36,749 nt of DNA, from positions 1-36,749 of the forward strand of contig CAVYBK010000018.1 of assembly GCA_963766725.1 (NCBI GenBank). Direction: 5' to 3'. This document shows positions 1 through 8,002 of this stretch, in pieces (within the stretch, counting starts at the first letter, position 1; every line of letters begins with the position of its first letter). The notes under the pieces are model-generated. The model had not been told where the DNA came from. It worked only from the letters and a program-made list of their open reading frames with translations, and did no database searches. The translations under genes were made by a program, and so were the position numbers. The DNA is from DATEOR01 sp963766725 (GTDB taxonomy: Bacteria; Actinomycetota; Thermoleophilia; Gaiellales; Gaiellaceae).

Positions 1-1
1 T

Positions 2-391
2 CTAGACCCCTCTCGGCGAGGAATCCTCGAGCGCGACCCGCATCAGGTCGCGAATCGAGACGATCCCCGCCACGCGGCCCTCGTCCAACACGGGCAGGTG
101 CCGGAAGCCGCCGTGGATCATGAGCGCCGCGGCGTGTCCCGTCGAGTCGTCCGCTTCGATGGTCTCCGGATGACGGGTCATCCAGTCTCCGACCTTGGCG
201 TCCTCGCTGTAGCCGGCCGCAACCGCCTTCATGAGATCCCGCTCGGTGAGGATGCCCTCGAGCCGCTCGCCGGCGAGGATCAGCACCGCCCCCACGCCGC
301 GCTCCACCATCCGCTTGGCCGCGTCGGCCAGACGATCCTCCGCGGAGGCGGTGAGGATGTCGCTCGACATGTGGTTGGAAACGACCGCCAT
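2..391 (-). CDS. Tandem CBS-domain protein
   Basis: A 129-residue protein made almost entirely of two CBS motifs (about residues 8-60 and 70-125), each ending in the typical 'GILTERDL' / 'GIVSIRDL' segment. CBS pairs bind adenine nucleotides and regulate a partner; stand-alone pairs like this are common in actinobacteria and usually have no assigned function. The protein is complete: its stop codon is at bases 2-4. The start is uncertain. ATG at 389-391 has no close Shine-Dalgarno sequence, and a second ATG seven codons in is equally weakly supported. It lies downstream of the response regulator on the same strand with a 48-nt gap, so it may be cotranscribed. No membrane segment or extra domain is seen. 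Confidence 0.85.
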   Translation of the reverse strand: MAVVSNHMSSDILTASAEDRLADAAKRMVERGVGAVLILAGERLEGILTERDLMKAVAAGYSEDAKVGDWMTRHPETIEADDSTGHAAALMIHGGFRHLPVLDEGRVAGIVSIRDLMRVALEDSSPRGV

Positions 392-439
392 CGAAGGAGG
401 CGATCTTAAAGCCCTCCGGGCGGCGCGTCGAGGCTCCGG

Positions 440-1156
440 CTACGACTGCTTGCGGACGGCCTCGAGCTTGTAGCCGACGCCGTAGCGGGTCTGGATGAAG
501 GTGTGCTTCGGCTGGAGGGCGTCGATCTTGTCGCGCAGCTTGCGGACGAAGACGTCCACGGTGCGGTCGCGATGCGTCTGACGGCGGCCCCAGACCTTCT
601 GCAGAACCTCGTCCCGGGTGACGACGCGGCCGCGGTCCAGCGCGAGTGCGTAGAGGAGACGGAACTCCGTCGGCGTGAGCTCGGCGCTCTTCCCGTTCAC
701 GTACGCCTGCACGTTCAGCGGGTCGATCCGCAGCTCGGCGATTTCGATCGGATCGCCGCGGTCCTCGTTCTGCACACGCACCCCCCGCCGGGCGGCCGCG
801 CGCACTCGGGCAACGAGCTCCTTCATGGAGAACGGCTTCACGAGGTAGTCGTCCGCGCCGATCTCGAGCGCGTGCACCCGGTCGTGCTCGGTGCCACGCG
901 CGCTGACGACAACGATCGGCGTGCCGATTCCCTCGGCGCGCGCGGTCTCGATCACACGCCAGCCGTCCACGCCGGGCAGCATGAGGTCGAGCACGCAGAC
1001 GTCCGGCTTCTCGTAGCGCAGCCGCGCGAGCCCCGCCTCGCCCTTGTTCACCCACAGCGGATCGAACCCGGCGGCGTTCAGGTGGCTCGCCATCCCGCGC
1101 GCGATGACGTCATCGTCCTCGATGATGAGAACCTTCGGCACGACCGCGACAATCAT
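440..1156 (-). CDS. phoB: OmpR/PhoB-family response regulator (PhoB/RegX3-like)
   Basis: A 238-residue two-component response regulator. The receiver domain (about 8-120) has the acidic pocket E13-D14-D15, the phosphoacceptor D57 in 'VLDLMLPGVDGW', S85 and K107 in 'LVKPF'. A winged-helix DNA-binding domain of the OmpR/PhoB type follows (about 138-235), with 'LTPTEFRLL' and a terminal 'RYGVGYKL' wing. It is divergent from a histidine kinase 35 nt away and next to the pst operon, and a PHO box lies just upstream, so the phosphate-starvation regulator is the best reading; orthology to RegX3, PhoP or PhoB cannot be separated here. The start is ATG at 1154-1156, with a short 'CGAGG' RBS. A shorter start near residue 6 is possible because the family normally begins just before the 'VLIIEDD' strand. 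Confidence 0.9.
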   Translation of the reverse strand: MIVAVVPKVLIIEDDDVIARGMASHLNAAGFDPLWVNKGEAGLARLRYEKPDVCVLDLMLPGVDGWRVIETARAEGIGTPIVVVSARGTEHDRVHALEIGADDYLVKPFSMKELVARVRAAARRGVRVQNEDRGDPIEIAELRIDPLNVQAYVNGKSAELTPTEFRLLYALALDRGRVVTRDEVLQKVWGRRQTHRDRTVDVFVRKLRDKIDALQPKHTFIQTRYGVGYKLEAVRKQS

Positions 1157-1179
1157 GCCTCGAAAATCGGTGTAGGAGT

Positions 1180-1197
1180 GGTGAACGACTGGTGAAG
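1180..1197 (-). promoter_or_regulatory. PHO box between response regulator and kinase genes
   Basis: Read on the minus strand, the site is CTTCACC-agtc-GTTCACC: two heptamers with an 11-bp period, the same architecture as the actinobacterial (Streptomyces PhoP) PHO box. It is 24 bp upstream of the response-regulator start and overlaps the GTG chosen for the kinase, so it could autoregulate either gene. The sequence match is visible directly; binding is inferred. Confidence 0.65.
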
Positions 1198-2134
1198 AGA
1201 TTGTTTCAGCGTGATGCTCCGCCCGCGCGAGCGGAGACGAGCCTCGACGCCGAGCGCGGCCGGGTCCTCATCGAGGAGAGCCGGGAGATCGTGGTCGTGC
1301 TCGACGCGGAGGGGCGGGTCGTGACGGCGAGCCGCCGCGCACGCGAGCTCTTCGACGCGCTCTCGGAGGGGGAGCCGCCGCCGGAAGCCGTTCTCCGGGA
1401 TTCGTTCGCCGTCGCCTACAACGTCGGCGAGGCGCAAGAGACGCTCGTATACGTGCGCGACCCCGGCGACCTGGCGGCGTACGAGGAGCTTCGCGCCGGC
1501 TTCACCGCCTCGGTCTCGCACGAGCTCCGCACGCCGCTCGCGCGGCTCCTCGCCCTGCTCGAGTCGGCGACGCTCCCCGACGCCGACCAGGACGATCTGA
1601 TCGACCAGGCCCAGGCCGAGGTGCGGCAGATCGGAGAGCTGATCGACGACGTCCTCTTCCTCAGCGAGCTCGAGTCCGGCCGGGAGCTCGTTGCGCTCGG
1701 CTCGACCGTGGCTCTCCCGATCCTCGAGGAGGTCGCCGAGAGCTCTCGGCGAGAACGCCGCACGCGCGGGCCTGACGCTTCGCGCCGAGGGGGACCCCGA
1801 GGCCGAGCTCCCGCTTCGCCCGCGGATGATCCGCGTGATCGCGGGGAACCTCGCCGAGAACGCCATCCGCTACGCCGGCCCCGGCTCGACGTTCACGCTC
1901 ACGGTCCGCCCTGGAGAGCTGGTCGCGTCCGACGACGGCGTCGGGGTCGCGGAGGACGACCTGCGGCGCCTCTTCGAGCGCTTCTACCGCGCCGATCGCG
2001 CACGCGCCTCGCGCGGGACCGGCCTCGGGCTCGCGATCGTGAAGCACATCGCCAACTCGGCCGGCGGCACTGTCGAGGCCGAGAGCGATCGGGGTTCCGG
2101 GCTCACGGTCCGGATCTCGTTCACCAGCCCGTAA
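1192..2134 (+). CDS. phoR: PAS-type sensor histidine kinase, PhoR/SenX3-like (one frameshift)
   Basis: Sensor kinase of about 313 residues. Order: a short N-terminus, a PAS-like segment (about 20-95), a HisKA dimerisation domain with the phosphoacceptor His in 'SVSHELRTPLARL' (about residue 110), and a HATPase_c domain with N-box 'NLAENAIRYA', G1 'DDGVGV', F-box 'LFERFYRAD' and G2 'GTGLGLAIV'. The reading frame changes near 1740-1750: the kinase half and the ATPase half are both well conserved, and removing one base there restores a continuous protein, so I treat it as one gene with an error-like insertion. No transmembrane segment is visible anywhere, so it is probably cytosolic and would learn phosphate status from PstB/PhoU rather than the periplasm. 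The GTG start at 1192 overlaps the PHO box. The stop TAA is at 2132-2134. Confidence 0.85.
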
Positions 2135-2157
2135 CCACTTCTTCACGGCCTTTCAGC
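2119..2157 (+). promoter_or_regulatory. Multi-unit PHO box upstream of pstS
   Basis: GTTCACC at 2119-2125 is followed at 11-bp steps by weaker repeats: CGTAACC at 2130 and CTTCACG at 2141. A fourth, TTTCAGC at 2151, falls 10 bp on. The array overlaps the end of the kinase gene and lies 60-100 bp upstream of the pstS start. It matches the direct-repeat layout of PHO boxes in front of actinobacterial pst operons. The outer units are convincing; the second unit is degenerate. Confidence 0.55.
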
Positions 2158-2216
2158 CCACGTGCCCGAGCGTCCCCCAGACACTCGGGGCAATGACACG
2201 AACTGAAAGGAGAACC

Positions 2217-3329
2217 GTGGGTAATCGCCCTCAGGGCAGGATCCTCCTGCTCGTTCTTGCGGCCGGTCTTCTGGCGCTCACAGCAGCCGCGTGCGGAGAC
2301 AGCAACTCGAGTCGGACACCACCGCCTCGACCGGCGGCGGCAGCGCCAGCCTCTCGGGCGAGATCGCCGGGGCAGGGTCGACGGCACAGCAGGCGGCACA
2401 GGAGGCCTGGATTGCCGGCTTCCAGGAGGCCAATTCGGGCGTGTCGATCGCGTACGACCCCGTCGGGTCCGGCGGCGGCCGTGAACAGTTCGTCGCCGGT
2501 GGGACGGCGTACGGCGGCTCAGACGCGGCACTCGCCGACGAGGAGTTGACCGGCGGCCAGCAGCGCTGCGGCGGTGCCGACAACCTCGTCGAGATCCCGA
2601 ACTACGTCTCGCCGATCGCGGTGATCTACAACCTGCCGGACGTCACGGGCCTCAAGCTCGACCCCGACACGCTTGCGAAGATCTTCGCGCAGAAGATCAC
2701 GAAGTGGAACGACCCCGCGATCGCGGCGACGAACGAGGGAGTCGACCTCCCGGACACGAACATCACCCCGGTCAACCGCTCGGATGAGTCGGGCACGACC
2801 GAGAACTTCACCGATTACCTCTCCCAGGCGGCGCCCAGCGTTTGGACGTTCGAAGTCAGCGGCGACTGGCCGGTAAAGGGCGGCGAGGCCGCCGAGGGAA
2901 CCTCGGGCGTCGTCGATGCGGTCACGAACGGCGAGGGCACGATCGGCTACGCCGACGCGAGCCAGGCCGGCGACCTGGGCGTCGCAGAGCTCATGGTCGG
3001 AAGCGACTTCGTCGGGCCGAGCCCTGAGGCCGCGGCGAAGATCTTCGACGAGTCCGAGCCGAGCGGGGATCCCGGGGCGAACGTCTTCACGTTCAAGCTC
3101 AATCGGACGCCCGACGCCTCGGATACCTATCCGGTCGTGCTCGTCTCCTACCTCCTGGGCTGCACGACGTACGACGACGCGAACACTGCGGCAATCGTCA
3201 AGGCCTACTTCAACTACATGATCAGCGCGGAGGGTCAGCAGGTCGCCGCGGGAGCGGCCGGCTCGGCTCCGCTCAGCGACTCGGTGCGCGGCGAAGATCC
3301 AGCCGGCCGTGGACGCGATCGGCGGCTGA
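2217..3329 (+). CDS. pstS: Phosphate-binding lipoprotein PstS (two frameshifts)
   Basis: High-affinity phosphate-binding protein of the Pst ABC importer, about 370 residues. The start is GTG at 2217 because AAAGGAG (2206-2212) sits 4 nt upstream; an in-frame ATG at 2193 would only add residues before the signal peptide. The N-terminus is a lipoprotein signal ('LLALTAAAC'), placing it on the outer face of the membrane. Phosphate-contact motifs are present: 'GAGSTAQ', 'GSGGGREQF', 'GGSDAAL' and 'RSDESGTTENF'. The frame shifts near 2300, just after the lipobox, and again near 3290. Correcting one missing and one extra base gives a normal end 'KIQPAVDAIGG' and a stop at 3327-3329. Because of these shifts pstS and pstC appear fused in one open frame; that fusion is not real. 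Confidence 0.9.
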
Positions 3330-3364
3330 TAGGCGACGACGCGTTGACGGTTCGAAGCGAAAGC

Positions 3365-4275
3365 ATGAACAAGGTCACCCGCCCTTCCCGGGCGGGTGAC
3401 CGCATTTTCTCGGCCCTCGTCACGGGGGCCGGGGTCTTGATACTGGCAATCCTGGCGGGCGTCGCGATCTTCCTCCTCGTCAGGGGATGGCCGGCCCTGA
3501 CGGCCAAAGCCGACGAACTGCCCGACGGCGAGACCTTCCTGCGCTACGTCTGGCCCCTCGCCTTCGGGACCATCTTGTCCTCGACGATCGCAATCATCAT
3601 CGCCGTGCCGCTCGCGGTCGGCGTCGCGCTCTTCATCAGCTTCTTCGCGCCCCGCCGGCTCGCGAACCTGCTCGGCGCGCTGGTCGATCTCCTGGCCGCG
3701 ATCCCGAGCGTCATCTACGGCCTCTGGGGAATCGCCGTGCTCGGGCCGGCCGCGGTCGGGCTGCAGGAGTGGCTCTACGACCACCTCGCGTTCTTGCCCT
3801 TCTTCAAGGGTCCCCCTCGCCGACCGGACGGACGATGTTCGTCCTCGGAATCGTCCTCGCGGTCATGATCCTGCCGATCATCAGCGCGATCGTCCGCGAA
3901 GTCTTCGCGCAGACTCCGCGAAGCCTGCGGGAGGGATCGCTGGCCCTGGGAGCCACCCGCTGGGAGATGATTCGCATGACCGTTCTGCCCTTCGGGCGGC
4001 CAGCGATTATCAGTGCCTCGATGCTCGGCCTCGGGCGAGCGCTCGGAGAGACGATGGCGGTCGCCCTCATCCTCTCGGTCTCCGGAGGCGTGACCGTCAA
4101 CCTCATCAGCTCGGGCAATCCGTCGACGATCGCCGCCAACATCGCGCTCAATTTCCCCGAGTCGTCAGGGCTGGCAATCAACCTCCTGATCGCGACTGGC
4201 CTCGTCCTGTTCGGGATCACGCTCCTCGTCAACACGGCCGCTCGGCTCATCATCAGCAGGCAGATTCGCGAGTGA
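3365..4275 (+). CDS. pstC: Phosphate ABC transporter permease PstC (one frameshift)
   Basis: Inner-membrane permease subunit of the Pst importer, about 303 residues, with several hydrophobic helices (first at about 20-42). The BPD-transporter signature is present as 'EGSLALGATRWEMI', the loop that contacts PstB, followed by 'LGRALGETMAVALI'. The frame changes near 3815-3825, between 'LPFFKG' and 'SPSPTGRTMFVLG'; one missing base restores continuity. The start ATG at 3365 has only a weak RBS, and a strong hairpin (3373-3401) lies over its first codons. The stop overlaps the pstA GTG start by 4 nt (GTGA), which implies translational coupling. It forms the channel with PstA. Confidence 0.9.
3373..3401 (+). 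terminator. Strong hairpin between pstS and pstC (attenuator-like)
   Basis: Perfect 12-bp inverted repeat (GGTCACCCGCCC with its complement) around a 5-nt loop, followed after three bases by TTTT. It lies 44 bp past the pstS stop and within the first codons of pstC if that gene starts at 3365. Partial terminators after the binding-protein gene are common in ABC operons and would give excess PstS over the permease. The T-run is short, so it may instead be an RNA-stabilising 3' end. Confidence 0.55.
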
Positions 4276-5330
4276 CAGCCGTCGGCTACACCAGCAGGCT
4301 GCGCAGAAGCGGCACGGTGCCGGGATGGGCGCCGTGGGCGGCTTACGGGGCGGCGAGCGTGTTGGCCGTCATCCTCTCGCGAGCGTCCGGAATCAACGTC
4401 GCCCTGCTCGTCGTAGCGGCGATCATCCTCGCCGGCGCCGCGATCTATCTCTGGTCGCGCGCGCTCGAGGGATCCCGCCGGGCCACCGACCGCGTAGCGA
4501 CGCTCGCCGTCACGTCGACGTTCGCCATCGCGATGGTGCCGCTCGTCTCGCTGCTCGCCACGGCCATCCAGAAGGGCTCCGGGCGTTTCGACTTCGCGTT
4601 CTTCACCGAATCGCTGCGAAACGTCGTCGGAGACGGCGGAGGCGCCGTGCACGCGATCATCGGCACCCTCGTCATCACCGGCCTCGCGACGTTCATGGCC
4701 GTTCCGATCGGAATCCTGACGGCCGTGTACCTGCGCGAGTACGGCGCCGGGCGGCGGCTGGCCGCGGCGGTGACCTTCTTCGTCGACGTCATGACGGGGA
4801 TCCCGTCCATCGTCGCGGGGCTCTTCGCCTACGCCCTGTTCGCGCTCTTCCTGGGCCCCGGGGTCCGGCTGGGCATCGTCGGCGCCGTCGCGCTGACGGT
4901 GCTCATGATCCCCATCGTCGTCCGCGCGACCGAGGAGATGCTGAGGATCGTTCCGAACAGCCTGCGGGAGGCCGCCTATGCCCTGGGCATCCCCAAGTGG
5001 AAGATGATCGTGCGCGTCGTCCTTCCGACTGCGCTCGGCGGGATCATCACGGGGGTCATGCTCGCAGTCGCGCGCGTCGTGGGCGAGACCGCGCCGCTCC
5101 TCGTGACGACCGGCGTGATCACGTCCGTGAACTGGAACCCTTTCGAAGGGCGAATGATGAACCTCTCGGTGTTCGCCTACTTCCAGTACAAGACGCCCGG
5201 CGTCCCGCCCGAGCCGTACTTCGCGCGCGCGTGGGCGGCTGCGCTGACGCTAATCATCATCGTCCTCGTGCTCTACTTCGTGGCGCGTCTCGTGTCGCTG
5301 CGCTGGGGCAGAACGGAGATCCTGAAATAG
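4272..5330 (+). CDS. pstA: Phosphate ABC transporter permease PstA
   Basis: Intact 352-residue second permease subunit of the Pst importer. It has an N-terminal extension with two extra hydrophobic helices (about 20-60) before the conserved core. The core contains 'IGTLVITGLATFMAVPIGILTAVYL', split here by the start of the conserved permease fold, and the EAA loop 'SLREAAYALGIPKWKMI' that docks on PstB, followed by 'ARVVGETAPLL'. The start is GTG at 4272, overlapping the pstC stop (GTGA). The stop TAG at 5328-5330 shares a base with the possible GTG start of pstB. It is the only gene of the pst-pho cluster without an apparent frameshift. Confidence 0.93.
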   Translation: MTAVGYTSRLRRSGTVPGWAPWAAYGAASVLAVILSRASGINVALLVVAAIILAGAAIYLWSRALEGSRRATDRVATLAVTSTFAIAMVPLVSLLATAIQKGSGRFDFAFFTESLRNVVGDGGGAVHAIIGTLVITGLATFMAVPIGILTAVYLREYGAGRRLAAAVTFFVDVMTGIPSIVAGLFAYALFALFLGPGVRLGIVGAVALTVLMIPIVVRATEEMLRIVPNSLREAAYALGIPKWKMIVRVVLPTALGGIITGVMLAVARVVGETAPLLVTTGVITSVNWNPFEGRMMNLSVFAYFQYKTPGVPPEPYFARAWAAALTLIIIVLVLYFVARLVSLRWGRTEILK

Positions 5331-6171
5331 TGAATACGGAAGCTCGAACCGAACCGGCGACCAGGGAGGTGCCTCCGGCAATGGAGGCGAGTTCAGGCGT
5401 ATCGATCGAGGTCACGGACCTGAACCTCTACTACGGCTCGTTCCTCGCCGTCGAGGGCGTGAGCATGTCGATCGAGCGGAACAAGGCGACGGCGCTGATC
5501 GGCGCCTCCGGCTGCGGGAAGTCGACCTTCCTGCGCTCGCTGAACCGCATGCACGAGCTCGTTCCCGGTGCGCGCGCAGAGGGACACGTCCGGCTGGAGG
5601 GCGAGGACATCTACGCGGCCGACCGTCGACCCCGTCAGCGTGCGGAGGCGGATCGGAATGGTCTTCCAGAAGCCGAACCCGTTCCCGACGAGTCGATCTA
5701 CGACAACGTCGCAGCCGCTTCAAGCTCAACACGCGTCGCGTGAAGAAGACGACCTCGACGCGGTCGTCGAGCGCGCGCTCCAAGCGGCGCAACTCTGGGA
5801 CGAGGTCAAGGACCGGCTCGGCAAGACGGGCACCGGGCTTTCGGGCGGACAGCAGCAGCGGCTCTGCATCGCGCGCGCGCTCGCCGTCGAGCCGGACGTG
5901 CTGCTGATGGACGAGCCCGCCTCCGCGCTCGATCCGATCTCGACGCTCGCGATCGAGGACCTCATGCACGAGCTGAAGCGTGAGTACACGATCGTGATCG
6001 TCACGCACAACATGCAGCAGGCGAGCCGCGCGAGCGACATGACGGCGTTCTTCAACATCGAGGTCGCGGGCCAGCCCGGTCTGCTCGTCGAGTACGACGC
6101 CACCCCGACGATCTTCACGAACCCGGCGAACAAGCGCGACCGAGGACTACGTCAGCGGGCGGTTCGGATGA
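5330..6171 (+). CDS. pstB: Phosphate ABC transporter ATPase PstB (five frameshifts)
   Basis: ATPase that powers the Pst importer. All ABC motifs are readable: Walker A 'GASGCGKST', Q-loop 'MVFQKPNPFP', signature 'LSGGQQQRLCIARAL', Walker B 'VLLMDEPASALDP' and H-loop 'VTHNMQQASR'. The protein must be pieced together. The frame changes near 5625, 5690, 5717 and 5745, all between Walker A and the signature, and again near 6138. Single-base corrections give the family sequence '...SIYDNVAA..FKLNTRRVKK..' and the C-terminus 'TEDYVSGRFG', with a stop at 6169-6171. Five indels in about 840 bp, without loss of conserved residues, point to sequence error. The start is GTG at 5330 or ATG at 5381 (GGAGG about 11 nt upstream). 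The stop overlaps phoU (ATGA). Confidence 0.87.
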
Positions 6172-6829
6172 GAGTCTCGCTGCAGGAAGAGCTCGACCAG
6201 CTCGAGGCGTCGCTCCAGGAGGAGGGTGCGCTGGTCCGCCGGGCACTCCGCGGCTCCCTGAACGCGCTCGAGCGCCAGGACGCCGAGCTCGCCGACGAGG
6301 TGATCGCCTTCGACGACGAGGTCGACGACGCTACATCGCGATCGAGGAAGGGATCCAGTCGCTCCTCGCGCGCCAGACGCCGGTCGCGATCGACCTGCGA
6401 AACGTCCTCGCGGTGCTGCACATCAACCTCCACCTCGAACGCATGGCGGACTACTGCGTGACCGTCGCCAAGCTGACGAAGCTCGTCCACGACACGCCGC
6501 CGGACGAGACCCTCACCGAGGCGCTCGAGGACATGGGCATCCGCGCCGAGGAGATGATCCAGGCGGCGCTCGACTCGTTCGCGAACCGCGACGTCGAGAG
6601 CGCGGAGACGCTCGTGGAGATGGACGAGCTCATCGACGGCGCGAACCGCCGCGTCGTCCACCAGATCCTCTCCCTCTCCGCCGACCCCGAGCTGCGCGAA
6701 TGGGGCCTCAGGATGCTGCTCGTCTCACGCTGCCTGGAGCGGATCGGCGACCACGCGGTCGACATCGGCGAGCAGACGGCGTTCCTCGTCAGCGGACAGT
6801 TCCGCGAGTTCACGGACGCCTCGCACTAG
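6168..6829 (+). CDS. phoU: Phosphate signalling protein PhoU (one frameshift)
   Basis: About 220 residues, two repeats of the PhoU helical bundle. Conserved metal-site motifs are visible: 'DDEVD' in repeat one, and 'MDELIDGANR' and 'ERIGDHAVDIGEQ' in repeat two. PhoU damps the PhoR-type kinase when phosphate is plentiful and links it to PstB. The ATG overlaps the pstB stop. The frame changes near 6330, between 'DDEVDD' and 'YIAIEEGIQSLLA'; adding the lost base(s) restores the family sequence. It is the last gene of the pst operon and is convergent with the methyltransferase gene 16 nt away. Confidence 0.88.
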
Positions 6830-6845
6830 CGACTGCGGCGGCGAG

Positions 6846-7772
6846 CTAGGCGAACGCCGCGCAGATCTTCTCGATGTGGCGCTCGTCGGTGCCGCAGCAT
6901 CCGCCGACGACGTTGAGGCCCGGGAGCAGCGGCCTGAGCTCGCGGTAGCGGGCGGCGAGGTCGTCCGGGTCGCCCTGGTCGAGCTCCTCGGCCTCGTCGA
7001 GCTCGGCGTGGCTTTTCGTCGAGGCGTTGGCCCGCAGGCCGCGGACGCGTTCGAGGCCGCCCTCGGAGAGCACGTCCTCGAAATGCGTCGGATGCGCGCA
7101 GTTGACCATGTAGTAGGCCGGCGCGGCGCCCGTGGCGGCGTCGACCTCGGCGACCGCGTCGCGTAGCTCCTGGCCGCTCGGCAGCCGCCCGTCCGTCTCG
7201 ACGGTGAAGGAGATCACGGACGGGATCCCGGCGTCCGCCGCGGCGCGCGCGATCCCGGTCGCCTCGTCGGCGTAGTTGAGCGTCAGCGCGCTGACGAGAT
7301 CCGCGCTCGTCCCCGCGAAGGTCGAGACCTGCGCCGAGTGGTAGGCCTGGGCCTCGTCCGGGCTCATCGCCTCGCCGACGACGTAGCCGTCTCCGCGAGG
7401 CCCGATGCAGCCGCTGATGACCATGGCCACGCCGTCGCCTGCCTCGGCGCGAATGTCCTCCAGCAGAGCGACTCCGCGGCGGTTGACGTCGTCGAGCGCC
7501 TCGGCGGAATAGCCCAGACGGGCGCCCCAGTCGGGATTCGCGCGCCACGTCGGCGTGTCGAGGACGATGCCGACGCCGTGGCGCTTCGCGATCGCGACGT
7601 AGGCCGCGTAGTAGGCCCGCAACGCCTCGACTCCCTCGGGGTCGTCGAGGAGGACGAAGGAGGCGAAGTCCGGAAGCTCGAGCCCGTCGCGGAAGATCAG
7701 GGTCGTCTCCATGCCGCCGTCCGTGATGAACGTCCGGCCGTCGAGCTGAGGGAGTGATGCCCGCGTCGCCAC
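6846..7772 (-). CDS. Homocysteine S-methyltransferase family protein
   Basis: A 308-residue (betaalpha)8-barrel of the Pfam S-methyl_trans family, which transfers a methyl group (from S-methylmethionine, betaine or a corrinoid) to a thiol such as homocysteine. The zinc-binding cysteines are present: one in 'MVNCAHP' and the pair in 'VGGCCGTDERHI' near the C-terminus. It has only the methyltransferase domain, so it is not MetH; the methyl donor cannot be told from sequence. The start is GTG at 7772. A TATAGT box ends 6 nt upstream (7784-7779) and there is no Shine-Dalgarno, so the mRNA is probably leaderless. It is convergent with phoU. No riboswitch is seen in front of it. Confidence 0.85.
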   Translation of the reverse strand: MATRASLPQLDGRTFITDGGMETTLIFRDGLELPDFASFVLLDDPEGVEALRAYYAAYVAIAKRHGVGIVLDTPTWRANPDWGARLGYSAEALDDVNRRGVALLEDIRAEAGDGVAMVISGCIGPRGDGYVVGEAMSPDEAQAYHSAQVSTFAGTSADLVSALTLNYADEATGIARAAADAGIPSVISFTVETDGRLPSGQELRDAVAEVDAATGAAPAYYMVNCAHPTHFEDVLSEGGLERVRGLRANASTKSHAELDEAEELDQGDPDDLAARYRELRPLLPGLNVVGGCCGTDERHIEKICAAFA

Positions 7773-7778
7773 GAGGCG

Positions 7779-7784
7779 ACTATA
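7779..7784 (-). promoter_or_regulatory. -10 box of a leaderless promoter for the methyltransferase
   Basis: TATAGT on the minus strand ends 6 nt before the GTG at 7772, which places the transcript start at or next to the start codon. No convincing -35 element was found. Confidence 0.5.
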
Positions 7785-7790
7785 TGCGCC

Positions 7791-7928
7791 TCAGTAGCGC
7801 GGGTCTTCGGGCGGCGTCTCGGCGTCGTCGGTCTCGCCCTGGGAATCCTCCTGCTCGTCCTCCCAGGCCAGCTTGTCTGCTCCCCACGCCTCGTGCTCCA
7901 GGAGCCAGATGTCGTCGTTTGTTCGCAT
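7791..7928 (-). CDS. Small acidic hypothetical protein
   Basis: A 45-codon ORF starting at ATG (7926-7928) and rich in Asp, Glu and Trp in its first half ('WLLEHEAWGADKLAWEDEQ'), ending in a Pro/Glu-rich tail. It shares a frame with the shifted readthrough of the PiT gene upstream, but it has its own ATG and sits 75 nt after the corrected PiT stop. A weak 'CGAGG' precedes the start. I do not recognise the family. It may be a genuine small protein or a chance frame. Confidence 0.4.
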   Translation of the reverse strand: MRTNDDIWLLEHEAWGADKLAWEDEQEDSQGETDDAETPPEDPRY

Positions 7929-8002
7929 GCCTCGACCGTAGCTGCCGGAGACCCGCGCCGAGGCGCGGTTTACAGGGGTTTTACCTCCGGAGACCCGGTT
8001 GG

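Noticed and set aside
1..6. TCTAGA (an XbaI site) exactly at the window start, suggesting a cloning junction.
   Set aside because: It contains the natural stop codon of the CBS-domain gene, which is complete; a chance match cannot be distinguished from a cut site.
2164..2191. GC-rich stem (GCCCGAG with CTCGGGGC) before pstS, a possible terminator of the kinase gene.
   Set aside because: It has a bulge, a large loop and no T-run; it is weaker than many chance stems at this GC content.
2291..3868. A single open frame joining PstS and PstC, apparently a binding-protein/permease fusion.
   Set aside because: The join exists only because of an extra base near 3290. In the corrected frame PstS has a family-typical C-terminus and a stop at 3327-3329, and PstC has its own ATG.
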